DNA from: Lachnoanaerobaculum sp. OBRC5-5
GTDB taxonomy: Bacteria > Bacillota > Clostridia > Lachnospirales > Lachnospiraceae
Direction of reading: 5' to 3'
NCBI RefSeq assembly: GCF_000296385.1
Contig: NZ_JH815185.1
Coordinates: 2,513,385-2,577,384 of the forward strand
Length of the DNA stretch: 64,000 nucleotides
A program made the translations under genes and the position numbers. The notes beneath the pieces were generated by a model. The model was not told the DNA's origin and made no database searches. It worked only from the letters and a program-made list of their open reading frames with translations. Shown piece by piece: positions 25,682 to 34,387 of the stretch; within the stretch, counting starts at the first letter, position 1, and each line of letters begins with the position of its first letter.

Positions 25682-27642
25682 GTTTTTCAATGGCAAAAAA
25701 GTTTGCTCTTCAAAACCTTAAAGCAAATAAATTGCTTGAGATTCCGTTTGTACTGTCATCAGGCGTGATGCTGATACTTTTTAATATAACGGCAAGCTTG
25801 GTAAACAACAATTATGTAAAAACAAGACATGTGGTTTTGCCGACGCTTATAAACTTCGGAATAGTTATTCTGGCAATATTTACATTTATATTTGTACAGT
25901 ACGCGGCAGCCTTTTGGTTAAAAAGGAGAAGTAAGGAGTTTGCACTGTACGGCATCTTGGGGCTTGAGAAGAAACATGTAGGTAAGATTATCAGTATTGA
26001 ATTTCTTATACTGTTTGCAATCATATGGTTCGCAGGGATAGTAGGCGGATATATATTCGGGCAGCTTTGCTTTTTGTTTTTAAACTTTTTAATGAAGGAT
26101 GTGTCGGGAAGACTGATGGACTATCCTTTCAGCATTTCGGCACTTATAGATACTACAGTTTTGGTAGCAATCCTCTATCTGACTATTATTATCGGAAGCG
26201 GACTTAGAATATATATGTCCACACCAATGGAGCTTTTACAAAGAACTCACAAAGGTGAGGGTGAACAGAAGTCAAGAATTATAATAATGCTTACAGGATT
26301 TTTACTGCTGGCGGTAGGTTATGGTATTGCACTGTTTGTAGGCGGATTGCTCTCATCTATTAACTATTTCTTTGTAGCGGTGCTTGCAACCATATTTGCG
26401 ACTTACCTTTTATATGCAACTTTTACGGTGTTTATGTTGAAAGCGCAAAGAAATAATAAAAGCTTTTATACACCGAAGCGATTTTTGAGTGTGAGTGGTC
26501 TTTTATACAGAATGAAGGGCAATGCAATATCGCTTGCAAGCATATCTATTCTAAGTGCCGGAGTTATCATAAGTCTGTCCACTACGGTAACGATATACTC
26601 AAACTATATAAAGCTTGGGGACAGTGTAATGCCGAGAGAATACAGGATTGGAGCCGGAAGTGAGAATATAAGCAATGAGGATATGGCAAAGAGACTGCAA
26701 AGCCTTGTGGAGTCAAGTTTACCGGATGCGTCAATGATTAAAGATGAGTACACTATATTTGATATGACTACAGCTGCAGTAAAGACAGGTGATACAATAG
26801 CTGAATATCAAAGAGACAGCAAAGCTGATCCTATATTTCTGATTGCAAGCGACCTTGACGGATACAATGGGAGAACGCATCAAAATTTTAAACTTGATGA
26901 AGGAGAAATTTTACTGGGAGATAATAAAAATAATAAAATCGGTGATACATTAAAAATAGGAGACAGAGATTTTAAGGTCAGAAAAATAGACAGTATATTT
27001 CCTTATGAATATTCAGGAGTGGAAGGATACAGTATTGTTGTTAAGGATATGGCTACTCTGGAATTTTTAAGAGAGGCTTTGGACGGTTTGGATATAAATT
27101 GCAGTGTATATTGGGATGTAGACGGAGTAGATGATAAGGAATATGAGGATACATTGGTAAAGCTTAAAGACGGCATAAAGAATCAGCTTACAGGTGCTGG
27201 CAGAAGTGTGTATGATGTAAGCAGTCGTAGTGAGATGATACACAATCAGTATGAGATAAACGGAGGATTTTTATTCCTTGGGGTATTGATAGGCATTATC
27301 TTCCTTACAGGAACTGTTTTGATTACTTACTATAAGCAGATCAGTGAAGGCTATGAGGACAGAGAAAAGTATCAGATTATGAAAAAGCTGGGGCTTTCAG
27401 ATGATTTGATAAAGAAAACCACCGATTCTCAAATCTGCCTGATGTTTTACGGACCTCTTATTGTAGCAGCTATTCATTGTATTGTGGCGTCAAAGATTAT
27501 CTTCAGACTTTTGGGGTTGTTTGGAGTATCGGACGCTTTACTGTATATGATATGCTTTGGGGATGTGCTGTTAATATTTGCACTTATTTACTTTGTTATT
27601 TTTAAACTCACATCAAAAGTTTATACGAATATAGTCAGATAA
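25678..27642 (+). CDS. ABC transporter permease, BceB-like (FtsX fold)
   Basis: 654-residue permease with about ten transmembrane segments. It has the characteristic layout of BceB: four helices in the first half (around 18-40, 60-80, 105-140, 155-175), further helices around 200-300, a large extracellular domain of about 200 residues (roughly 320-520), then three C-terminal helices. A C-terminal F-L-F-L-G-V-L-I-G-I-I-F region and Y-Y-K-Q-I-S-E-G-Y-E-D are typical of FtsX-like permeases of this group. It overlaps bceA by ATGA and completes the two-component/ABC module. Confidence 0.88.
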   Translation: MSFSMAKKFALQNLKANKLLEIPFVLSSGVMLILFNITASLVNNNYVKTRHVVLPTLINFGIVILAIFTFIFVQYAAAFWLKRRSKEFALYGILGLEKKHVGKIISIEFLILFAIIWFAGIVGGYIFGQLCFLFLNFLMKDVSGRLMDYPFSISALIDTTVLVAILYLTIIIGSGLRIYMSTPMELLQRTHKGEGEQKSRIIIMLTGFLLLAVGYGIALFVGGLLSSINYFFVAVLATIFATYLLYATFTVFMLKAQRNNKSFYTPKRFLSVSGLLYRMKGNAISLASISILSAGVIISLSTTVTIYSNYIKLGDSVMPREYRIGAGSENISNEDMAKRLQSLVESSLPDASMIKDEYTIFDMTTAAVKTGDTIAEYQRDSKADPIFLIASDLDGYNGRTHQNFKLDEGEILLGDNKNNKIGDTLKIGDRDFKVRKIDSIFPYEYSGVEGYSIVVKDMATLEFLREALDGLDINCSVYWDVDGVDDKEYEDTLVKLKDGIKNQLTGAGRSVYDVSSRSEMIHNQYEINGGFLFLGVLIGIIFLTGTVLITYYKQISEGYEDREKYQIMKKLGLSDDLIKKTTDSQICLMFYGPLIVAAIHCIVASKIIFRLLGLFGVSDALLYMICFGDVLLIFALIYFVIFKLTSKVYTNIVR

Positions 27643-27759
27643 ATTTAAGTACATTAAATATTTAAATATAAGAATCATAATAAATTTAGATAATACAGAT
27701 AGAGTTTTCTATGGTATAATGCAGTATTAAGATGACATTATAAGATAGAAAGAGGCTGT

Positions 27760-29058
27760 ATGGATATTTTAAGAGATTTGATGAATTTTTTGGATTCATC
27801 AGTGACAATGTTTCATGCGATAAATGAATGCGAAAAAGTTTTACAAAAATCAGGCTTTACTTATCTGCCTGAAAATGAAAAATGGAATATAAACAAAGGA
27901 AAGTACTATACAAAAAGAAATTCATCAAGTCTTATAGCTTTTGATATAGCTGAAGGAGATTATCACTTTCAGATAAGTGCCGCACATTCCGATTCACCAA
28001 CATTTAAGCTTAAGGATAAACCTATAATAGAAGCAAACGGCTATTTAAAGCTGAATGTGGAAGGTTATGGAGGTATGATTAATGCCACATGGATTGATAA
28101 ACCTCTGACACTGGCAGGAAGAGTTATGGTAAATACCGATAAAGTTATTGAAACAAGACTTCTTCATATAGATAGAGATTTACTTATTATTCCAAATGTA
28201 CCTATACATTTTAACAGGGAGATAAATAAGGGATTTGCTTTCAACAATCAAGTTGATATGCTTCCGGTATTCAGTGCAGGCAGTCTTAAAGAAGCTGACT
28301 TTGACAATATGGTTGCAAAGGAACTGGGTATAGAGCCTGAGGCTATACTTGCAAAAGATTTATATCTGGTAAACAGACAAAAGGCGGCGGTTATCGGATT
28401 TGACAATGAGCTTATATCAAGCGGAAGACTTGACGATTTGGAGTGTGTTTACACATCGCTTAGAGGATTTGTTGAGGCTGAAAATAAAAATCATATAAAT
28501 GTCTTTGCGGTATTTGACAATGAAGAGGTGGGCTCCGTTACAAAGCAGGGGGCCATGTCTACATTCCTTGCAAGTACACTTGACAGAGTAAATACCGCAC
28601 TTGGAAAATCAAAGGAAGAGTATTACACAGCTATAGCAAAGAGTATGCTTATCAGCTGTGATAATGCACATGCCGTTCATCCCAATCACCCTGAACTTTT
28701 TGATGTAAAGAACAGACCGGTTTTAAATCAAGGAATTGCAATTAAAGAAAGTGCAAATCAAAAATATACAACAGATGCATTCAGCAGAGCAATACTTAAA
28801 AAGATTCTTGAAAAGAAAAATATACCGTATCAGACTTTTGCAAACAGAAGTGATATTGCAGGTGGTTCAACTCTTGGAAATCTTTCAAATACCGTTGTAA
28901 GTATGAATGCTGTGGACATCGGATTGCCGCAGTTGGCAATGCATTCCGCATATGAGACTGCAGGTGCAAAGGATGTAGGATATGCTTTTGAGACGCTTAA
29001 AGCCTTTTTTGAAGCAAATATTGATATAAAAGATGACAAGGTCGCTGTAGAGGTTTAA
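27760..29058 (+). CDS. apeB: M18-family aminopeptidase
   Basis: Cytosolic zinc aminopeptidase of 432 residues removing N-terminal (often acidic) residues from peptides. Metal and catalytic motifs of the M18 family are visible: A-A-H-S-D-S-P-T near residue 72, D-D-L-E-C-V near 228, F-D-N-E-E-V-G-S near 262, N-A-H-A-V-H-P-N-H-P near 306, and M-H-S-A-Y-E near 398. Length is standard. A TATAAT box at 27714-27719 is the probable -10. The transporter gene starts with no gap after its stop. Confidence 0.93.
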   Translation: MDILRDLMNFLDSSVTMFHAINECEKVLQKSGFTYLPENEKWNINKGKYYTKRNSSSLIAFDIAEGDYHFQISAAHSDSPTFKLKDKPIIEANGYLKLNVEGYGGMINATWIDKPLTLAGRVMVNTDKVIETRLLHIDRDLLIIPNVPIHFNREINKGFAFNNQVDMLPVFSAGSLKEADFDNMVAKELGIEPEAILAKDLYLVNRQKAAVIGFDNELISSGRLDDLECVYTSLRGFVEAENKNHINVFAVFDNEEVGSVTKQGAMSTFLASTLDRVNTALGKSKEEYYTAIAKSMLISCDNAHAVHPNHPELFDVKNRPVLNQGIAIKESANQKYTTDAFSRAILKKILEKKNIPYQTFANRSDIAGGSTLGNLSNTVVSMNAVDIGLPQLAMHSAYETAGAKDVGYAFETLKAFFEANIDIKDDKVAVEV

Positions 29059-30297
29059 ATGGAAGAAAATAAGAATGACATATATTTTAAATGGGGTTTA
29101 ACAGCAGTTGCGGTTATAGTAATAGCCCTTGTGATATCTTTGATTTTTAGTAAACTTGGGCCTATTGCTACAGCTATAAGCACTATAATATCAACCGTTT
29201 CTTCAGTGCTTTACGGTGTGGTGATGGCGTTTTTGATGGCACCGGTATATGATCGTATCGGCATATGGGTGGGTGAGATATTATCATTACTGTTTCCAAA
29301 GTGGAAGAAATCCGATAAGTATGCGAAGATGGTAGCCACTCTGGCCTGTCTTGTAATACTTATTTTGGTAGTGTTTGCTTTGATAATGATGATTATACCT
29401 GAGCTGGTAAACAGTATCACAAATGTTATCAGCTACGCACCTTCGGGTACACAGAATCTGGAAGCCTGGCTTAAGGATATACTGAATAAAAATCCGAATC
29501 TTGAGAAACTTATAATCGGGAATTATCTGGATATAAGCGCGAGACTTAGCGATATAGCCACTACAACGGTATTGCCTAATGTAAATACCTATATAAAGAA
29601 TCTCTCAAGCGGTGTAATCAATGCTCTTGGTGTGGTAGTAAATATTATTATCGGTTTAATGGTAATGATGTATCTTTTAAATATGAAGACTACGCTGGCA
29701 TCACAGGCAAAGAAAATAGTGTATGCGGTTGCAGGAGTAAAGATAGGAAATGAAATAGTTACAGAGGCCAGATATATCAAGAATATGTTTGAAAAGTTTA
29801 TTGTAGGTAAGATAATAGATTCTATTATAATAGGAATAATAAACTATGTATTTATGGCCATAATACATATGCCGTATGCCTTGCTTATAAGTGTGGTGGT
29901 AGGTGTAACCAATGTAATACCTTTCTTCGGACCTTTTATAGGTGCTATTCCAAGTATTATACTTTTGCTTCTTATATCGCCTGTTACGGCACTTCAGTTT
30001 GCCGTATGGATTTTGATATTGCAGCAGGTGGACGGAAATATTATCGGACCTAAGATACTGGGACAGACTACAGGACTTCCAAGTTTTTGGGTACTGTTTT
30101 CGATACTGTTATTTGGTGGACTCTTCGGTATTGTGGGAATGATAATAGCTGTGCCTACTTGGGCTATAATATACAGGACTATAAGCAGGCTTTCAGAGCA
30201 TTTCTTAAAGAAAAAGGGATTGGAGCCTGACAGCAAACATTACATGGACCTTGATCATATAGATGAAGAAACAAAGAAATATATAAAATTAGAATAA
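29059..30297 (+). CDS. AI-2E family transporter
   Basis: Membrane protein of 412 residues with about eight transmembrane helices: two near the N-terminus, one around residue 95-115, then a helical extramembrane stretch, and the rest between about 190 and 375. It contains the family pattern V-V-G-V-T-N-V-I-P-F-F-G-P-F-I-G-A-I-P and L-Q-Q-V-D-G-N-I-I-G-P-K-I-L-G. Members include TqsA-like exporters and Na+/H+ antiporters, so the substrate is open. ATG 29059 directly abuts the aminopeptidase stop, with the ribosome-binding site inside the upstream gene. Confidence 0.87.
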   Translation: MEENKNDIYFKWGLTAVAVIVIALVISLIFSKLGPIATAISTIISTVSSVLYGVVMAFLMAPVYDRIGIWVGEILSLLFPKWKKSDKYAKMVATLACLVILILVVFALIMMIIPELVNSITNVISYAPSGTQNLEAWLKDILNKNPNLEKLIIGNYLDISARLSDIATTTVLPNVNTYIKNLSSGVINALGVVVNIIIGLMVMMYLLNMKTTLASQAKKIVYAVAGVKIGNEIVTEARYIKNMFEKFIVGKIIDSIIIGIINYVFMAIIHMPYALLISVVVGVTNVIPFFGPFIGAIPSIILLLLISPVTALQFAVWILILQQVDGNIIGPKILGQTTGLPSFWVLFSILLFGGLFGIVGMIIAVPTWAIIYRTISRLSEHFLKKKGLEPDSKHYMDLDHIDEETKKYIKLE

Positions 30298-30305
30298 TTT
30301 ATTTG

Positions 30306-30342
30306 CCCCTCATTTGATAAAAATAATGAGGGGTATTTTTTT
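30306..30342 (+). terminator. intrinsic terminator
   Basis: CCCCTCATT/AATGAGGGG with a 10-base loop followed by TATTTTTTT. It ends directly before the AGGAGG of the next gene, so that gene is expressed by readthrough or from a promoter inside the transporter gene. Confidence 0.8.
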
Positions 30343-30352
30343 AGGAGGAAAA

Positions 30353-30940
30353 ATGACAAAAGAAAACTTACAGTATATAGAAAATGTAAAAGCCGGGGAT
30401 ATACCTTGGCACAGAATAACCACAACTTATAAAAGAGCTACCGACTTTCCTAAGTACTTTGAAATCTTAAACGATATGAATGATAAAGAAGCAATAGAGA
30501 CGGCAGGAGAGGAGATAGCCATGGGAATTGAACATCAGTCCACACTGTGGCATGCAACACCTTTTGCCTGTATATTCCTATACAGAGTCTTTAAAAAGGC
30601 TTTAGAGGACAGAGATAAAAATTCGGTAGCAGAATACCTTGTACCGGAGCTTGCGGAATTGTTCGGATATATAGCTGAAGCGGTAAATATTGTCGAAGAT
30701 ATGGAGCATGCAGATCCTTTACCGAACTTTAAAGATATGATTGATGAAAAGTATCTTTGGTCCGAAGTTTATGATGAAGAAGAGGATGAAATGAGATGGG
30801 AAGAAGAAGACGTATTTCCTGATGATTTATTTTACAGCTTTTATTATTATTCAAAACAGGTGTTGCTGCTTTTAAAACCTTTATTAAAACAGTTGGATGA
30901 TGAATGGTCTAAGAAATTATATGAGCTTATAAAAGAATAG
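30353..30940 (+). CDS. hypothetical acidic protein
   Basis: 195 residues, soluble and strongly acidic, with clusters such as E-E-D-E and E-E-E-D near the C-terminus. I assign no family with confidence. The segment G-I-E-H-Q-S-T-L-W-H-A-T-P-F-A-C-I-F-L-Y resembles the H-Q-x-x-x-x-x-A-x-P-A-x-P-F-L helix of HEAT-like proteins often labelled as immunity proteins of polymorphic toxins, but no toxin gene is adjacent. ATG 30353 is chosen over 30314 because of the AGGAGG just before it. The esterase-like gene follows after 8 bases. Confidence 0.6.
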   Translation: MTKENLQYIENVKAGDIPWHRITTTYKRATDFPKYFEILNDMNDKEAIETAGEEIAMGIEHQSTLWHATPFACIFLYRVFKKALEDRDKNSVAEYLVPELAELFGYIAEAVNIVEDMEHADPLPNFKDMIDEKYLWSEVYDEEEDEMRWEEEDVFPDDLFYSFYYYSKQVLLLLKPLLKQLDDEWSKKLYELIKE

Positions 30941-30948
30941 GAGACAAT

Positions 30949-32205
30949 ATGAAAACATTAAAGAGAATATTGCTTGGATTTGTAATTATTATATCGGCAG
31001 TAACTTGTTTGTGGTTTGGCAGATTTAAAGTGGAAGAAATAAGCGCTCATAAAAAAATAGCGGATGTAAATTCATATATGAAGACTGTGGATGATATAAA
31101 AGTTTCGGATAATGTAAATGTAGTTGCGATAGGAGAGGCGGCTCACGGCTGTAAGGACTTTCAGGAACTAAAGCTTTCGGTATTAAAGAAAATGGTGAAA
31201 GATTATGACTTCAGAGCGTTTGCCCTTGAGGCTGACTATGGTGAGTGTGCTGCAATAAACAGATATATTCAAGGCGGTGACGGAGATATAGAAAGTATTG
31301 TAAAGACATTTTCATTTCCGATATATCGTACAAAACAGATGGAAGAGCTTATTTCATGGATGAGAGAATACAACAGTACTGTAAGTGAAGGTAAGAAACT
31401 TAGATTCTACGGCTTTGATATGCAAAATCCCGAAACAAGTTATGAGTTTTTAAAAAATTACTGCATATCAAAAGGACTTACAAGTGCAGAGGAGTTTGAT
31501 AAAAATCTCGACTGTATAGAAAAAGGTGAGATAAGTGTAGAGAGTGCAAAAGCTGTTATTGATTTCGTTACCGGCGTGAAAGAAAAAATCGGTGATATAG
31601 ATGTGGCAAATGCCGATGACAGAGATGCGGTATTTGAGTTAAATACTGTAAGACAGTCGATGGAGACTTTCACTAACAGCAATGAATCATATTATACTCT
31701 CAGAGATAACGATATGGCAGGCAATATAGAAGCCGTTTTGGATATAGAAAAGAAAATAGGTAGCGGAAAGCTTGTTATAGCGGCACATGACGGACATATA
31801 GCAAAGATCGGTAACGGATATACATCTATGGGAGCCGTTTTATCAAATGATCTTAAAGATGCTTACTACAGTATAGGCACAGATTTTTGGAAGGTCACAG
31901 ACAATATTAAGGTCCTTGAAAAGAAAAAAAGAAGTATACAAAGTTTTATTTCAGCCGATCCGCTTGCGGGACAGGCAAGATTTGCAAAAGATAAGCAGTA
32001 TTTATTGGACTTTTCCGATATAAAGGAGGGCAGCAGTCTATACAGTCTGATAAATTCTCCGTTAAGAATGGGATCTCTTGGAGAAGGATATACATGGATA
32101 ATGAGGATAGTACAGAGCAGTTACAGACCTAAGGCGATGCCAAGCGGCCTGTATGATGCAATGATTTTTGTATACGAAGGTGGTCCGATAGAGATAATAG
32201 AATAA
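30949..32205 (+). CDS. erythromycin esterase family protein, membrane anchored
   Basis: 418 residues. An N-terminal transmembrane or signal helix (about 5-24) precedes a domain with the family motifs G-E-A-A-H-G near residue 63, F-A-L-E-A-D-Y near 87, F-Y-G-F-D-M-Q near 150, and I-A-A-H-D-G-H near 278. These correspond to the catalytic His/Glu positions of EreA/EreB-like hydrolases. Unlike the resistance enzymes it appears to be exported or anchored, so macrolide hydrolysis should not be assumed; most chromosomal members are uncharacterised. Confidence 0.8.
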   Translation: MKTLKRILLGFVIIISAVTCLWFGRFKVEEISAHKKIADVNSYMKTVDDIKVSDNVNVVAIGEAAHGCKDFQELKLSVLKKMVKDYDFRAFALEADYGECAAINRYIQGGDGDIESIVKTFSFPIYRTKQMEELISWMREYNSTVSEGKKLRFYGFDMQNPETSYEFLKNYCISKGLTSAEEFDKNLDCIEKGEISVESAKAVIDFVTGVKEKIGDIDVANADDRDAVFELNTVRQSMETFTNSNESYYTLRDNDMAGNIEAVLDIEKKIGSGKLVIAAHDGHIAKIGNGYTSMGAVLSNDLKDAYYSIGTDFWKVTDNIKVLEKKKRSIQSFISADPLAGQARFAKDKQYLLDFSDIKEGSSLYSLINSPLRMGSLGEGYTWIMRIVQSSYRPKAMPSGLYDAMIFVYEGGPIEIIE

Positions 32206-32237
32206 TATTGTATTAAAATTTAAATAGAAACTTGTTT

Positions 32238-32279
32238 TTTGAGAACAAAGTGATATACTCCTAGTTAGCGATATCTAAC
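32238..32279 (+). promoter_or_regulatory. promoter with inverted-repeat operator
   Basis: -35 TTGTTT near 32232, a 16-base spacer and -10 TATACT at about 32254-32259. An inverted repeat AGTTAG-CGATAT-CTAACT (32263-32280) follows the -10, where a repressor could block initiation. The same GTTAG-N6-CTAAC core occurs at 63422-63437. Confidence 0.5.
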
Positions 32280-32293
32280 TGGGAGGTTTTTTA

Positions 32294-32674
32294 ATGAATA
32301 TAGTAAATATAATTATAGTATTAATTGTCGCGGCAATAGTTGTATTCGGTTCAATCAACTATATAAAGAAGTTGAAAAAAGGCGGAGATTGCTGTCCTGA
32401 GCATGAAGAAGCCACGAAGTCCGTAAAAGTAAAGGATAGAGATAAGTCACATTATCCATATGAAGCAAAGCTTGCCATTGATGGTATGAGTTGCAATAAT
32501 TGCGTAAGAAATGTAGAGAATGCACTAAATGCTCTTGACGGAACTTGGGCAACTGTAAGTCTTGAAGATAATATGGCGACAGTCCTTTTAAAAAATCCGC
32601 CTGATATTGAGAAGCTCTCAAAGGCGGTAGCGGATGCAGGATATATGGTATTAAAGAGAAAATCAAAGATATAG
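32294..32674 (+). CDS. FeoB-associated-like membrane segment fused to an HMA metal-binding domain
   Basis: 126 residues. An N-terminal transmembrane helix (about 5-23) is followed by K-K-L-K-K-G-G-D-C-C-P, the arrangement of small FeoB-associated Cys-rich proteins. A C-terminal heavy-metal-associated domain (about 60-124) has the metal-binding M-S-C-N-N-C motif. Such domains bind Cu(I) or Zn(II) through the two cysteines. The combination suggests a membrane-tethered metal chaperone; no P-type ATPase or feo gene lies nearby. GGGAGG precedes the ATG and a candidate operator overlaps the transcription start region. Confidence 0.75.
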   Translation: MNIVNIIIVLIVAAIVVFGSINYIKKLKKGGDCCPEHEEATKSVKVKDRDKSHYPYEAKLAIDGMSCNNCVRNVENALNALDGTWATVSLEDNMATVLLKNPPDIEKLSKAVADAGYMVLKRKSKI

Positions 32675-32754
32675 CCTTAACGATATGTATATGTTATAAT
32701 AAATATTACAAAGTATGAATATATCATATACTGTGAGTAGAAAGGAAAAAGTCT

Positions 32755-33270
32755 ATGTCAAAGAAGATTAAAGTTTTTTATGATTATACCTGTCCGTTTT
32801 GTTATAAAGGTTTAAAGGAACTTGGAGATATTCTTCCGGATTATAAAACTGTAGAGATTGAATGGTCACCATGTGAAGCTCATCCAAAACCCGAACCTGC
32901 AAGAGTGCATTCGGATTTGGCCGCACAGGTAGGATTTTATTTGGCGGAAAACGGCTTGAATATCAAAAAGTACAATGATTCCGTATTTGAAGCACATTTT
33001 GAGAATCAGCAAAGAATTGATGATATAGAGCTTTTGGCTGATTTGGCCGAAGCTGCGGGCGCAAAGAGAGAAGATATCCTTACCTTGCTTAATGAGAACA
33101 GGAATGCAAAGAAGGTGGAGGATTCAAACATTGAAGTTTGGCAGACTTTGGAGATTCAGGCCGTACCTTCTTACGTATACGGTGATAAGATGGCGGCATC
33201 GGGAGGCGGACTTTTGGTTCCTATCAGCAAAGTTGCAGAGCTTTTTAAACTTGCTTCAAAGGATGAATAA
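32755..33270 (+). CDS. DsbA-like thioredoxin-fold oxidoreductase
   Basis: 171 residues. The start K-V-F-Y-D-Y-T-C-P-F-C-Y-K-G places a CPFC redox motif at residues ~13-16, as in the DsbA/FrnE family. A helical insert with N-Q-Q-R-I-D-D-I-E-L-L follows, then a cis-Pro region at Q-A-V-P-S-Y-V-Y. No signal peptide is seen, so the protein is cytosolic, like FrnE-type or 2-hydroxychromene isomerase-like members. It probably catalyses disulfide exchange. A terminator follows 77 bases downstream. Confidence 0.82.
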   Translation: MSKKIKVFYDYTCPFCYKGLKELGDILPDYKTVEIEWSPCEAHPKPEPARVHSDLAAQVGFYLAENGLNIKKYNDSVFEAHFENQQRIDDIELLADLAEAAGAKREDILTLLNENRNAKKVEDSNIEVWQTLEIQAVPSYVYGDKMAASGGGLLVPISKVAELFKLASKDE

Positions 33271-33346
33271 AATGTAATTTTGTGTAGAAATTTACAAAAG
33301 TTACTTAAAAAATATTTAACAAAGTTTTATGGACAACATAAGAGAT

Positions 33347-33391
33347 ATCACGTTATTATATATAATTAATGTATTTTAACGTGATTTTTTT
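33347..33391 (+). terminator. intrinsic terminator
   Basis: ATCACGTTA (33347-33355) pairs with TAACGTGAT (33377-33385) across an AT-rich loop, followed by a run of T. Confidence 0.75.
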
Positions 33392-33465
33392 ATGCAGAAA
33401 AACCGAAAAAATAGAGCGCTTGAGCCTTTTTTAATGCTTCGCAAAGAGAATGCAACATTTTCTTA

Positions 33466-33493
33466 TTGACATTTAACATTTATGTAATATAAT
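33466..33493 (+). promoter_or_regulatory. strong promoter of the 3D-domain gene
   Basis: Consensus TTGACA (33466-33471), 16-bp spacer and consensus TATAAT (33488-33493). A small ACGAA/TTCGT hairpin lies in the short leader before the AAGGAAG ribosome-binding site. Confidence 0.85.
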
Positions 33494-33543
33494 TAGTGTA
33501 TCCCGACGAACAAAAGATTCGTTCTTTGCAAGAAAGGAAGTAA

Positions 33544-34137
33544 ATGATAAATAAAATAAAAAAGGTTACTTTAGTAGCATGTGTATTTTCTGCATTGATG
33601 GCAGGAAGTGCTTATGCAGCTACACAGGCGGAGGTTGACAAAGTTACAGGTCCCGCATTCGGTTTGAATGCCGATCAGTATGAAACAACGCTTGACTCAT
33701 ATAAACAACAGCAGGAAGCTGAGCTTGTAGCAAAGGAGGATGCGGAAATAGCTGCTCTTAGAGAAGCGGCTAAGGGAAGATCCATAGGTAAGTTTAAAGC
33801 CTATGCCTACTCACATGATTGCGATCCTTCAAATATAACAAAAGCAGGCACAACACCGGTTGTTGGAAGAACTATTGCGGCTGACTGGTCAGTACTCCCA
33901 AGGGGTACAAGAGTCCGCATCGGAAATAGTGATACTATCTATGTTGTTGAGGATACAGGTGGTAATATCAAGGGAAGAACCATTGATATCTATATGAACA
34001 ATGATAGTGAAGCCAGAGCGCACGGAGTAAGATATCCGGAACTTTATATTGTTGAAGGCGATGCTAAGGAAGCTCAGCAAAAGATTGAAGCAATCTTGGC
34101 AAGAAGAGCTGAAAGACAGGCCGGACAGAATCAGTAA
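33544..34137 (+). CDS. secreted 3D-domain protein (putative cell-wall enzyme)
   Basis: 197 residues. A signal peptide (about 1-25, ending A-G-S-A-Y-A-A) is followed by a Q/E/A-rich helical region and a 3D (Asp-Asp-Asp) domain at about 80-170. The domain has T-P-V-V-G-R-T-I-A-A-D, L-P-R-G-T-R-V-R-I, V-V-E-D-T-G-G-N-I-K-G and R-T-I-D-I-Y-M. The conserved aspartates match the MltA-like double-psi barrel of Firmicute 3D proteins such as the C-terminus of YabE/YocH, which act on peptidoglycan. It is driven by a consensus promoter. Between its stop and 34285 no further gene is seen. Confidence 0.85.
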   Translation: MINKIKKVTLVACVFSALMAGSAYAATQAEVDKVTGPAFGLNADQYETTLDSYKQQQEAELVAKEDAEIAALREAAKGRSIGKFKAYAYSHDCDPSNITKAGTTPVVGRTIAADWSVLPRGTRVRIGNSDTIYVVEDTGGNIKGRTIDIYMNNDSEARAHGVRYPELYIVEGDAKEAQQKIEAILARRAERQAGQNQ

Positions 34138-34285
34138 AAATAGAATACAGCAAATAAGTTAATGTAAAAGAACAGTTATACATAGTTACAGCAGGTAACG
34201 TGAGCAATATACAGCATATATAGCTCAGAGGCCTCTTTATCAAGAAGGGGTAATATAGTTAATACATTTGCAAAAGGGATATTAG

Positions 34286-34315
34286 AGAGAAAATCATTTC
34301 GGTTTTCTCTTTTTT
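34286..34315 (+). terminator. intrinsic terminator downstream of the 3D-domain gene
   Basis: AGAGAAAA (34286-34293) pairs with TTTTCTCT (34303-34310), followed by TTTTT. Confidence 0.75.
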
Positions 34316-34330
34316 ATATTTTGTGTATTA

Positions 34331-34383
34331 AAAAAGGTCTTAATTTCTTCCGAAGTAACAAAACGGAAAAATTAAGACCTTTA
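34331..34383 (-). terminator. terminator of the deacetylase gene
   Basis: Read on the minus strand, AAAGGTCTTAATTTTTCCG pairs with CGGAAGAAATTAAGACCTT and is followed by a T tract. It also has T-rich sequence on the plus side and could act both ways. Confidence 0.85.
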
Positions 34384-34387
34384 TATA

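Noticed and set aside
30949-32205. Calling the esterase-like gene a macrolide resistance determinant
   Set aside because: The protein is membrane-anchored and only distantly patterned on EreA/B; family membership does not show macrolide hydrolysis.
34141-34285. Possible riboswitch or tRNA between the 3D-domain gene and its terminator
   Set aside because: No cloverleaf, conserved riboswitch core or downstream target gene could be recognised.
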